Assembly (NCBI GenBank): GCA_937922045.1
Contig: CAKZXA010000011.1
Span: forward strand, 1-64,000
Direction of reading: 5' to 3'
Origin: an uncultured Acidimicrobiales bacterium
GTDB lineage: Bacteria; Actinomycetota; Acidimicrobiia; Acidimicrobiales; SZUA-35
Length of the DNA: 64,000 nucleotides
Made by a program: the position numbers and the translations under genes. Position 1 is the stretch's first letter. The number at the start of each line of letters is the position of its first letter. The notes under the pieces were generated by a model, which was not told the DNA's origin, ran no database searches, and saw only the letters and a program-made list of their open reading frames with translations. Shown piece by piece: positions 52,843 to 61,278 of this stretch.

Positions 52843-55137
52843 TTAGCCGACACCAAGCGTGATTCCCGAACCACCTGTTCGACTTGTGGACGTTCGGCTG
52901 GTTGTCGTCGGGCCTGGCCCCGTCGTTGAGGTAGTGCCGCCATCGGACGTGCTCGTCGCCGTGGTAGGCGAGGTGGTGGTGGCATCAGGGTCGGTCGTGC
53001 CAGGCGGCTCTGGCTCCGAGGTTGAGGTCGTGGAGGTCCCCGGGCCCTCTAGCACGTTGTAGGGCAACGCCTTGGCCTTGATTGTTGTGCCATCGTCGAC
53101 TTGAACCGTGACACTCGCTGCACCGCTCGCCCGCGGGGTGATGGTGAGAAGCCCTGTCGGCGAGATCGTGGTTCCAACGCTGTGGGCGAGAAGCGACCAT
53201 TCCCTTGGCGTGTCGCCGCCCAGCGCTTGGAGCTGGAACGTTCGGGTTATCCCGACCTTCTGGTTTGGAATCTGAAGGGCCACAATGCTGAGCTCTTCAG
53301 AGTCCGGGTCCGTCGGGCCGGTGAAGGTCACCGGCCCGGCCATGAAGGCGTCGCCAGCCTGGTTCCGGAGATGGATCGTGACTTGATAGGACGTGTTGGC
53401 TTCAACCGCGAACGCCCGGGCGTGGCTTGTCCAGCACCGGCTCGCAGCATCGGGCCAACCCGGCGACTCATGGCGCAGGTCGTTGATGGCGTCGACGTAG
53501 CGAGCACTGGTGCAGGTCGAGGTGGTAAACGTGATTTCGACGGTAAGACCGGAGACATCAGCCTTCAGCCCGGAAACTACCGGGTCCGGCTCAGGCTGAA
53601 CGATGATCGTCCCGGTTGTCAGCGACGAGGTCTGCACAGTTTCCGACGTGCTCGATGAGGAACGTGGAGTGGTCACCGTTGTGCTCTGGCCACCGTCCAG
53701 CACCGTGACCAAGTCGCCGATATCCGATGGCAAGGCCGTATTGCCCGCGACACCAGACTGTTCGAGCGGTGCCGCACCAACACCGAGCAACTCGTCAAAC
53801 CCCTCGGCTGCTCGCTCGTTTGGCATCGCCGGCAGAGCAACCTCGTCTGAGCCGAAACCAGTGGTCAGAAAATCGACACCCGCCACCTCGGAGGCCAGGG
53901 CGAAGATTCGATTATCGGTGCCTGGCATACCTCTTGTAGCAACCGAGCTGGCCACGATAAGGAGAGCGAAGCATGCTGCCAACGCCACAGCTGTTCGCCT
54001 CGTCGATCGGCGAGGTCTCCCCCATCCGCCATCGACGGCCACGGCACGATCGGCGACAGTACGATCGGCGGCGACAGGGGCCGGCGGCTGCTGCAGTTCG
54101 ACCTCGGCGCCACCCCTCGGTCGTTGTTCGAGGACGCTGCCAGCCTCGTTTCCTGTACCCGACGGTGGGCCGTCCGCTTTCGCTCCGCCTTCGATAGCAA
54201 GCTTCGAATCCTTGGTCGATTCTGGGCGCATCACCATCGGATCAAACGTGGGATCGATCGCCGCCCTGAGGCCGTTGAGCCGAGTAACCACGTCGATTGA
54301 ATTCGGTCGCTTCGTCGGATCCTTCGACAGCATCTCGGAGATGAGGGCGGCCAACGGCGTCGGCACACCCTCGATGCCAGGTGCATCATCCTCGAGGTGG
54401 GCCCGCAGAACTTCAAGAGAGTTGCCGACGAATGGTGGTTCCCCGGTGACGAGCTCAAAGAGAACAACCCCGAGAGAGTAGATGTCGGCCTGAGAGGTGA
54501 GTCCTTGCGACGGGTCGACCGCCTCGGGTGCCATATACCTCGGTGTTCCAACCGCCGCTGTGCTCCGACTCACCAGCATCTGAGACGAATCTGATTCACC
54601 CGCACTATCGCTTGGGCTGCTGGCTACCAAAGGTTGCGCCTCCACCAGAATCTTGGCCACGCCAAAGTCGGATATCTTCGGCACCCACCGACCATCATCG
54701 GTCTGGCTGAGCAAAATATTGGCAGGCTTCAGGTCTCGGTGGACGATGCCAGCGGCATGGATTGCGCCTAGGCCATCGGCGAGATCGGCTACCAAGCCGA
54801 GGACCTCTTCAACCGCTAGCGTGCGATCCTTGAGCAGCGAACGTAGGTCACCACCGCCGACCAGCTCCATGACGACACCAAGCTGATCTCCTTCAGCGAC
54901 AAGATCGAGCACGCCGACCACGTTGGGGTGATCGACTCGACCAAGTGCTTTTCGTTCCTGGAGAAACCGACCAACGATTCCATCGTCGGCCGACAGGTGT
55001 GGGTGCAGGATCTTTATGGCTACAGAGCGACGAGGATGGAGCGATCGCGCCGAAAAGACGACACCCATCGCACCAAATCCGACCCTTTCGCCCAAAATAT
55101 AATTGGAGCCAAGCCGAGGCCTTCCGCCGGATGCCAT
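52843..55137 (-). CDS. Receptor-type Ser/Thr protein kinase
   Basis: A 764-residue membrane kinase. The kinase domain (about 12-285) has GERVGFGAMG, the ATP-binding Lys 42, HRDLKPAN (133-140) and DFG (157-159), and AVGTPRYMAPE. A juxtamembrane linker leads to one membrane helix (about 383-400). The outside part has an Asp/Ser linker, a fibronectin III-like region, an Ig-like region (IPNQKVGITRTFQLQALGG, then GLLTITPRASG) and a long Ser/Thr-rich tail. PASTA repeats, the usual extracellular part of PknB, are absent. A good GAGGGA ribosome-binding site precedes the ATG. Two FHA proteins are adjacent. Confidence 0.93.
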   Translation of the reverse strand: MASGGRPRLGSNYILGERVGFGAMGVVFSARSLHPRRSVAIKILHPHLSADDGIVGRFLQERKALGRVDHPNVVGVLDLVAEGDQLGVVMELVGGGDLRSLLKDRTLAVEEVLGLVADLADGLGAIHAAGIVHRDLKPANILLSQTDDGRWVPKISDFGVAKILVEAQPLVASSPSDSAGESDSSQMLVSRSTAAVGTPRYMAPEAVDPSQGLTSQADIYSLGVVLFELVTGEPPFVGNSLEVLRAHLEDDAPGIEGVPTPLAALISEMLSKDPTKRPNSIDVVTRLNGLRAAIDPTFDPMVMRPESTKDSKLAIEGGAKADGPPSGTGNEAGSVLEQRPRGGAEVELQQPPAPVAADRTVADRAVAVDGGWGRPRRSTRRTAVALAACFALLIVASSVATRGMPGTDNRIFALASEVAGVDFLTTGFGSDEVALPAMPNERAAEGFDELLGVGAAPLEQSGVAGNTALPSDIGDLVTVLDGGQSTTVTTPRSSSSTSETVQTSSLTTGTIIVQPEPDPVVSGLKADVSGLTVEITFTTSTCTSARYVDAINDLRHESPGWPDAASRCWTSHARAFAVEANTSYQVTIHLRNQAGDAFMAGPVTFTGPTDPDSEELSIVALQIPNQKVGITRTFQLQALGGDTPREWSLLAHSVGTTISPTGLLTITPRASGAASVTVQVDDGTTIKAKALPYNVLEGPGTSTTSTSEPEPPGTTDPDATTTSPTTATSTSDGGTTSTTGPGPTTTSRTSTSRTGGSGITLGVG

Positions 55138-55220
55138 GGTCCCTCGCTTTGTGTGGTTAGTACCACCGCCAGTTGAGGAGTCTAGTCTTCGCCTCGCCCT
55201 CGTGGGACCGCGCCCCCGGC

Positions 55221-55235
55221 AATAACACCGTTATT
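55221..55235. promoter_or_regulatory. Small palindrome upstream of kinase gene
   Basis: AATAAC and GTTATT are perfect 6-bp arms with a 3-bp spacer. The element lies in the A+T-rich intergenic stretch 84 bp upstream of the kinase start, where its promoter should be. It could be a regulator site; no flanking consensus confirms it. Confidence 0.3.
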
Positions 55236-55300
55236 TGCAGCGTCAGGAACAGATCCACCCACGTCGTATGACGAAAGCGGGAAGTTGTTTGACGAAATTA

Positions 55301-55837
55301 TTACTGTTCGTAGACAGGCGTCAGGAGGGCACGAGCGATCGTCGCCCCGAACATGGTGAAGCCGCAGATAGCCGGACTCACCCCACCGTCGATCGCCAAC
55401 GAGTCAACATCGAGGGCGTGAACCGCAAAGATGTAGCGGTGAAGACCATGCCCCACCGGTGGCGCCGCGCCGAGATAGCCAGCTAAGCCAGCGTCATTGC
55501 GAAGCTGGCCAGCGCCCGTCGGAAGGTTTTCCCCCTGTTGCGACCCGACCCCGGTAGCCAGTTCGGTGACCGAGGAGGGGATGTTGTAGACAACCCAGTG
55601 CCAAAAGCCGCTCGCCGTCGGCGCATCTGGATCGAAGCATGTTACGACAAAGCTCTTCGTCTCCTCAGGAAATCCTGACCAACGCAGGTGCGGCGAGACA
55701 TCCTCTCCCCCCGCTCCGAAGATGCCGCTCACCTGTGCCATGGGAAGCATCTCGCCCTCGGTGACATCCTTGCTGTCCACGGCGAAAGAGCCGACCACCG
55801 GCAGAAAATCGTAGGGTGACGGAGGACGAGCTGTCAT
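55301..55837 (-). CDS. PEBP / YbhB-type Raf kinase inhibitor-like protein
   Basis: A 178-residue phosphatidylethanolamine-binding-protein homologue. The family motifs are FDPDAPTASGFWHWVVYNIP in the middle and GLHRYIFAVHALD, followed by GATIARALLTPVYE at the end. These form the ligand pocket of the PEBP fold. The cellular role in bacteria is unclear. I chose ATG 55837 because AAGGAG lies 5 nt upstream; a start 13 codons earlier is less likely. It stands between the kinase and the helicase but is not tightly coupled to either. Confidence 0.9.
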   Translation of the reverse strand: MTARPPSPYDFLPVVGSFAVDSKDVTEGEMLPMAQVSGIFGAGGEDVSPHLRWSGFPEETKSFVVTCFDPDAPTASGFWHWVVYNIPSSVTELATGVGSQQGENLPTGAGQLRNDAGLAGYLGAAPPVGHGLHRYIFAVHALDVDSLAIDGGVSPAICGFTMFGATIARALLTPVYEQ

Positions 55838-55919
55838 AAGGGCTCCTTGGCAATGATCGATCGCTTTCGACGACATGTCGATGCTTCGACAGTAGCGGAG
55901 GAGTCTCCAGGCTTCGAAC

Positions 55920-58031
55920 CTAGGTTGACTGATCGGTCAACATTTCCGGCAACTCTCGGCCGTAGGCAATGACCAGCCTTTTGGTCGCCCGGGTGCAGGC
56001 CACATAGAGGGAGCGAGCCGGTTGCGGCTCTTCATCGAGGATCGCCGCTGGTTCCAGCACGATCGCAACATCGACCTCAAGGCCTTTCACCATGTTGACA
56101 GGCACGATGGTAATGGCGTGATCGAGACCATCCCGAGGTGCCCGACCTACCGGCACACCGGCTTCAGCGAAGGCGGCGATCAGCGGCTCGTACAACGACC
56201 GGGGGCAAACGACGGCAACGTTTCCAGCGCCGGTGGCCTCCGACTCCTCGACCGACACATCGATCACCGAACGAAGCAGCCGAGATTCGGGCGCAGCGTC
56301 AAGGTGGGTCTGGTTGGTGTCGACAAATCGTGGCTCGTCGCCTTCTGTCCGGACCGATACCGGCGGCTTCAGGTTGGGAGCGGCATGACGCAGGATTCGG
56401 GTCGCTAGAGCCATCGAAGGCCCGGGAATTCGGTAACCAACGGTGAGTTCGGAACGGCGTGGCTCACGCTTATCAGGGAGGTGATCGAGGATCTCCTGCC
56501 AGTCTTGATGGGCCCATGCTCCCGTCGACTGAGCGATGTCACCAACGATCGTCATCGATCCGTTGAGAGAACGGCGAGTGAGCATCCTCAGCTGCATCGG
56601 CGAAAGGTCTTGGGCCTCGTCGACCACGATGTGACCGTAGGTTCGAACATCGTCGTCAGACTTCTTGCGGGGGCCGAGAACCTCGTAAGCCTCGTCGAGA
56701 ACGGGAACATCGTCGACGCTCCAAATAACCGAGGAGGCATCCTTCTCGGGCTGCCACTCACGGTAGAGGGCCTGCTGCTCGTCGCTGCTGAGCCACTGCC
56801 CGGCCGAAGCCAGCAGACCCAACGATCCGTAGAGGTCGTGCACGAGTTGGCTCGGCGACAACGTCGGCCACATCCAAAGTAAAGCTTCGCGCACCTCGGT
56901 GGTGTGACCCAACTGTTCCTGGACGATCTCCGAATTCGAACCATCGGGGTGGTGTTCAGCAATCGCCTCATAGAGAGCGGCAGCCACAAACTTCCGGGCC
57001 GCGTTGTGGGTCCGGTAACGGCGCCTTGCTTCCTTGATGATCGCTTCGGTCTCTGCTGCTGGCACCCGAATCTTGCGCACACCCATGCCGACGACCAGGT
57101 CGGCCCGCAGCGGCCGTTGACGATCGCGCAACGCCTTACGAATCACCTTGGCCATCCGCAGGTCGCCCTTGATGCGGGCGGTCTGCTGCGCATCTCGGCC
57201 CTGGACTCGAACCTTTTGGACAAGGTCGGCCAAGACCGCCATCTCCACGCCAGCCTCACCCAGCGAGGGAAGCACCTGCTCGATATAGCCGAGAAAGAGT
57301 CGGTTGGGCCCGACGGCGAGCACGCCCTGGCCCTCCAGCGGGAAACGGTGGGTATAGAGCAGGTAGGCGGCGCGGTGGAGGGCGACAACGGTCTTGCCGG
57401 TGCCCGGCCCACCCTGCACGATGAGTACGCCTTGCATCCCCGAGCGGATGATCTCGTCCTGTTCGGCCTGAATGGTACCGATGATGTCGCCGAGACGACC
57501 GGTTCGGTTCTCCTCCAGAGCGAAGACCAACGCCCCTTGGCCTCTCAGTTCCCGACCGTTGATCACGACTCGGCCGGAGACGGCGGCCTCTCCGAAGAAC
57601 TCGTCTTCTAAGCCCAGCACCTCGCGGCCCCGCGAAATGAAGTGGCGACGCCGGGCAAGACCATGCGAATCAGCGCCGGTTGCACGGTAGAAGCCCTCGG
57701 CCACCGGTGCCCGCCAATCGACGATCAGCGGCTCCTGGTCTTCACCAGCGATCGCAACCCGGCCTATGTGGTAGCTCCCGCCACCACTTTCCTCGACCTG
57801 ATCGATGCGGCCGAAACACAGTGATCGTTCACCAAGATCGAGATCTCGCAACCGGTTGGCGATGTTCTCGTAGAACACTTCGCGCTCCCAGCGAGCCTGA
57901 TTCGTACCGCCTCGCCCGACCTCGATCATGCCTTTCAGCCGAACCGCCTCTTTCCGAGATGCTTCAAGGCGCGCGTAGGCATGATCGACATGCGCCTGTT
58001 CTTCTTCAAGCTCAGGATGCGACTCGCTCAC
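55920..58031 (-). CDS. HelD-like UvrD-family ATPase
   Basis: A 703-residue superfamily I protein. An N-terminal coiled region (6-35) is typical of HelD, the factor that rescues stalled RNA polymerase. Walker A is GGPGTGKTVVALHR (Lys 213). Walker B is HIVVDEAQDLSPMQLRML, and later motifs are VGDIAQST, LTVGYR and YVACTRATKRLVIAYG. The size and N-terminal extension fit HelD better than UvrD or Rep. RNA polymerase release is inferred from the family. The gene starts with GTG. Confidence 0.85.
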   Translation of the reverse strand: MSESHPELEEEQAHVDHAYARLEASRKEAVRLKGMIEVGRGGTNQARWEREVFYENIANRLRDLDLGERSLCFGRIDQVEESGGGSYHIGRVAIAGEDQEPLIVDWRAPVAEGFYRATGADSHGLARRRHFISRGREVLGLEDEFFGEAAVSGRVVINGRELRGQGALVFALEENRTGRLGDIIGTIQAEQDEIIRSGMQGVLIVQGGPGTGKTVVALHRAAYLLYTHRFPLEGQGVLAVGPNRLFLGYIEQVLPSLGEAGVEMAVLADLVQKVRVQGRDAQQTARIKGDLRMAKVIRKALRDRQRPLRADLVVGMGVRKIRVPAAETEAIIKEARRRYRTHNAARKFVAAALYEAIAEHHPDGSNSEIVQEQLGHTTEVREALLWMWPTLSPSQLVHDLYGSLGLLASAGQWLSSDEQQALYREWQPEKDASSVIWSVDDVPVLDEAYEVLGPRKKSDDDVRTYGHIVVDEAQDLSPMQLRMLTRRSLNGSMTIVGDIAQSTGAWAHQDWQEILDHLPDKREPRRSELTVGYRIPGPSMALATRILRHAAPNLKPPVSVRTEGDEPRFVDTNQTHLDAAPESRLLRSVIDVSVEESEATGAGNVAVVCPRSLYEPLIAAFAEAGVPVGRAPRDGLDHAITIVPVNMVKGLEVDVAIVLEPAAILDEEPQPARSLYVACTRATKRLVIAYGRELPEMLTDQST

Positions 58032-58122
58032 TCACGCTCCGGACCGTCAAAAGGGGTAATCAATTCTAGGGGCGAGACGGCGCACTCCCCTACCCTTCTA
58101 TGGCCTGGCATCGGCGCTCAGT

Positions 58123-58612
58123 TCACGACTCGCTATGCCACAGTCGTCGGTAGTACTCGATCCGCTCGGCATCAGCCTCAATCTCGTAGGCCTTCGTACA
58201 ACGTGTGCTGGTGGCCTTCGCCGAAGTTCCAATCGAGGCTGAGCGAGGCGATGGCTAGATCAGCCCCCCGATCACCTATGCCAAGATCACCGAAGTCGAC
58301 GTTGCCCGTCCAGGCGCCGTCGGCAGAGACAAGTGTGTTTGGCGCGCACGCATCGCCGTGCACGAGCACGGGCTCGTCGACGGGAGGACGGATTCCCAGC
58401 TCGACCGGGCTACGTCCGATCCAAACCTCGAGATCGATGCCGCTGGAACGCGGGTTCCATTTTATGTAGCGATCCTCGACCCGGAACGTGAGGCCACCGA
58501 GCTCGTTGTGCCAGACCAGCTCTGGTTCCCGCCCTCCAGCCAAGACCAAGACGACCTCTGGAACTTCAGCATCACCGAGGGTGTGCTGCTGCTCAGACAT
58601 CTCGTCCACCAT
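58123..58612 (-). pseudogene. Broken aminoglycoside-phosphotransferase-like gene
   Basis: A remnant of an APH(3')-like kinase. The N-terminal lobe start (ELVWHNELGGLTFRV, then YIKWNPRSSGIDLE) is intact. It is followed directly by ELGIRPPVDEPVLVHGDACAPNTLV, the catalytic loop, so about 80 residues of the normal protein are missing in between. GNVDFGDLGIGDRGADLA, the Mg-binding region, is kept. Near 58189-58192 an extra G shifts the frame: YEIEADAERIEYYRRLW, the family's C-terminus, continues in the next frame to a stop at 58123. Both lesions point to a pseudogene, unless the single-base shift is a sequencing error. Confidence 0.82.
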
Positions 58613-58864
58613 GTCGGCATTCTGCCTGAAGGCACAGCGTTCACAAAATCGCGTGACCGACGACAAATGGATTCCGGTCCCCTCTTCCCCCTTTTGGTGT
58701 TGATCGATCAATACGCAATCGCGATTGCAGGAGGCGAGTAGCCCACGGACTCGATAGCAATCTTGGGGCGAGCCGACAATGCCTCACGCGACGCCAAGCA
58801 CACCGTCTGATTGTCTACCACTAGCGCGGTTGGCACCGGGGTGGCGGCCAGTACGGTTAGGGGT

Positions 58865-59902
58865 GTGATCGCAGATCCTTCACAGTCGCCCCTATTGCGA
58901 GCCGCCCGCCAGGAGCCAGGAGATCGGGTTCCCATCTGGTTCATGCGCCAGGCCGGTCGCTCTTTGCCCGAGTACTTCGGTGTTCGAGGAGAGGGCACTA
59001 TTCTCGACGCCATTCGAGACCCCGATCGGGCCACCGAAATCACGCTCCAACCGATCCGTCGCTACGACGTCGACGCTGCCATCTTATTCTCCGACATCAT
59101 CACCCCGGTTTGGGCCACCGGCTTTGGCATCGATATCACCCCGGGCCTCGGCCCTGAGTGCGAGCGTCCGTTTCGCACCGCCGACGACCTCAAACGTCTC
59201 CCCATGTTCGATCCTGAAACGGCGCTCGATTTCCAAACAACGACCGTGAAAGAACTCGTGTCAGAGCTGGAGGTGCCTCTGATCGGTTTCGCTGGCGCTC
59301 CCTTCACCCTGGCCGCCTACCTCGTCGAAGGTCGTCCTTCGAAGAACCACGACAAGGTCAAATCGCTCATGATCAGCGACCCGAAGCTTTGGGATCAGCT
59401 CTGTGAACGGCTGGCCGACATCGCCATCGCCACCCTCAGAGCTCAGGTCGACGCCGGGGCTTCAGCCATCCAGCTCTTCGATTCGTGGGCTGGGACCCTG
59501 CACCCCGATCACTACCGCCGGTTCGTCGCCCCCCATTCGGAGCGAATCATGGCTGCTTTTACCGACGTTCCTCGGTTCCATTTCGGGGTGAACACCGGCG
59601 AGCTGTTAGACCAGATGGCCGATGTAGGAGCCGATGTAGTCGGCGTCGATTGGCGCACACCGTTGGCCACAGCTCGTGAGCGAACGGGGGGCAAGGTGGC
59701 GTTGCAAGGCAACCTCGATCCAACCCTGTGCCTCGCAGGTTGGGAAGCGGTTAAGCCTGAAGTGCGGCGCATCCTGGCCGACAACGCCGGACACCCCGGC
59801 CACATCTTCAACCTCGGCCATGGTGTGCTGCCCGATATCGATCCCGATGTGTTGGCCAGGGTCGTCGATTTGGTCCACGCCGAGGGAACGGCACGTGGCT
59901 GA
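58865..59902 (+). CDS. hemE: Uroporphyrinogen decarboxylase
   Basis: About 345 residues. It converts uroporphyrinogen III to coproporphyrinogen III in heme synthesis. PIWFMRQAGRSLPEY is the family signature, and GFAGAPFTLAAYLVEG, FGVNTGELLDQM and LQGNLDPTL are also conserved. GTG 58865 is preferred: TACGGT lies 7 nt upstream and the conserved domain begins soon after. The frame reads 18 codons further upstream from a TTG. It overlaps the next heme gene by 8 bp. Confidence 0.95.
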   Translation: MIADPSQSPLLRAARQEPGDRVPIWFMRQAGRSLPEYFGVRGEGTILDAIRDPDRATEITLQPIRRYDVDAAILFSDIITPVWATGFGIDITPGLGPECERPFRTADDLKRLPMFDPETALDFQTTTVKELVSELEVPLIGFAGAPFTLAAYLVEGRPSKNHDKVKSLMISDPKLWDQLCERLADIAIATLRAQVDAGASAIQLFDSWAGTLHPDHYRRFVAPHSERIMAAFTDVPRFHFGVNTGELLDQMADVGADVVGVDWRTPLATARERTGGKVALQGNLDPTLCLAGWEAVKPEVRRILADNAGHPGHIFNLGHGVLPDIDPDVLARVVDLVHAEGTARG

Positions 59903-61268
59903 AGCTGTCGTCATCGGCGGTGGCATCGCTGGCCTGGCAGCGGCCTACGATCTGCATCGGGCTGGTTGGTCGGTGACCGTTCACGAAAAAAGTGGACGAT
60001 GGGGCGGCAAGATTCACACCTCGCAGGTTGGAGATCGACAGGTCGATGCCGGACCCGACTCCATGCTGGCTCGAGTCGACGCCGCCCGTGTGCTCTGTGA
60101 GGAGTTGGGGTTGGCCGACGAGTTGATCCACCCGGTAGCGAAGATCCCGGCTCTACTCTTTGTCGACGGTTCGCTGCACGAACTCCCGGCCAAGACGGTG
60201 CTCGGTGTTCCCACCGATCTCAATGAGCTCTCCGGTGTCGTCTCCGCCGCAGGCCTCGAGGCGGCCAACGCTGATCTTGTCGAGCCCTGGCATCCGCTGG
60301 CCGATGGTCACGATGTCTCCGTCGGTAAGGTCTGCCGAGAGCGGCTGGGCGACGAGATCACCGAGCGCCTCATCGATCCGCTCCTCGGCGGTATCAACGC
60401 CTCCCACATCGACCATCTGAGCCTCACAACGGCTGCTCCCCAGCTCGCCAATGCCCTGGCGGCGGAAGGCTCGCTGATAAAGGGCCTAAGCTCACTGCGG
60501 TCCAGGATGGGGGCAACCTTGGGTTCGGGCCGTCCAGCGCCGGTCTTCTATGGCTTGCCCGGCGGCATCGCCCGGATCATCGAGCGCCTCGTTGAAGAAC
60601 TGGCCGGAGCGGATCTCCGCCTCAACAGCCACGTCCGAACATTGACCCAGGTAGCAGCCGACGGGCCAAAGCCCGACGCGATCATCATCGCGGCCCCCGC
60701 TTTCGCCGCAGCCGAACTCGTCGCCGCCGCCGTGCCTGACCTCTCCGCTGAGTTGGCCGCAATCGAATACGCCAGCGTCGCTCAGGTCACGCTTGAGGTT
60801 CCTCGCCACGCTTTCGATGAGGTACTCGACACCTCCGGAATACTGTTTCCTCGGGTGGGAGGAACCCTGTTGACCGCCTGCACATGGTTCAGCTCGAAGT
60901 GGGCGCACTATCAACGACCGGACGCTGTGCTGCTTCGATTGACGTCCGGTCGCTACCGGGACGACCGTGGTCAGTCCTTGACCGACGATGAACTGACCGA
61001 GGTGCTGCTGGGCGAACTTCGGTCGGCGCTGCCGGTGAAATCAGAGCCAATGGCCAGGCGAGTGCAGCGCTGGCCTTCTTCGCTGCCGCAGTATCAGCCA
61101 GGGCACGGAGCCCGCGTCCAGCGGATCCGCGCAGGCGCCGTCGAAGCCGGTCGGGGCGTCGGGAGTGGCTGCCGCGTCGAGTTTGTCGGCGCGCCCTATG
61201 ACGGGATCGGCATTCCGGCCTGTATCTCCAGCGGACGTCGGGCGGCTGAGGCCGTCATGCACTCATGA
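59895..61268 (+). CDS. hemY: Protoporphyrinogen/coproporphyrinogen oxidase HemY (CgoX)
   Basis: A 457-residue flavoprotein that oxidises the porphyrinogen in late heme synthesis. The FAD motif is AVVIGGGIAGLAAAYDLHRAG, and DAGPDSMLARVD, LIDPLLGGINA and a C-terminal GAPYDGIGIPACISSGRRAAE are family features. In Gram-positives the HemY type often acts on coproporphyrinogen (CgoX); which substrate is used here is not decided by sequence. GTG 59895 is the start, 8 bp inside the end of hemE. It ends 11 bp before lnt. Confidence 0.93.
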   Translation: MAEAVVIGGGIAGLAAAYDLHRAGWSVTVHEKSGRWGGKIHTSQVGDRQVDAGPDSMLARVDAARVLCEELGLADELIHPVAKIPALLFVDGSLHELPAKTVLGVPTDLNELSGVVSAAGLEAANADLVEPWHPLADGHDVSVGKVCRERLGDEITERLIDPLLGGINASHIDHLSLTTAAPQLANALAAEGSLIKGLSSLRSRMGATLGSGRPAPVFYGLPGGIARIIERLVEELAGADLRLNSHVRTLTQVAADGPKPDAIIIAAPAFAAAELVAAAVPDLSAELAAIEYASVAQVTLEVPRHAFDEVLDTSGILFPRVGGTLLTACTWFSSKWAHYQRPDAVLLRLTSGRYRDDRGQSLTDDELTEVLLGELRSALPVKSEPMARRVQRWPSSLPQYQPGHGARVQRIRAGAVEAGRGVGSGCRVEFVGAPYDGIGIPACISSGRRAAEAVMHS

Positions 61269-61278
61269 GCCGTCTCCG

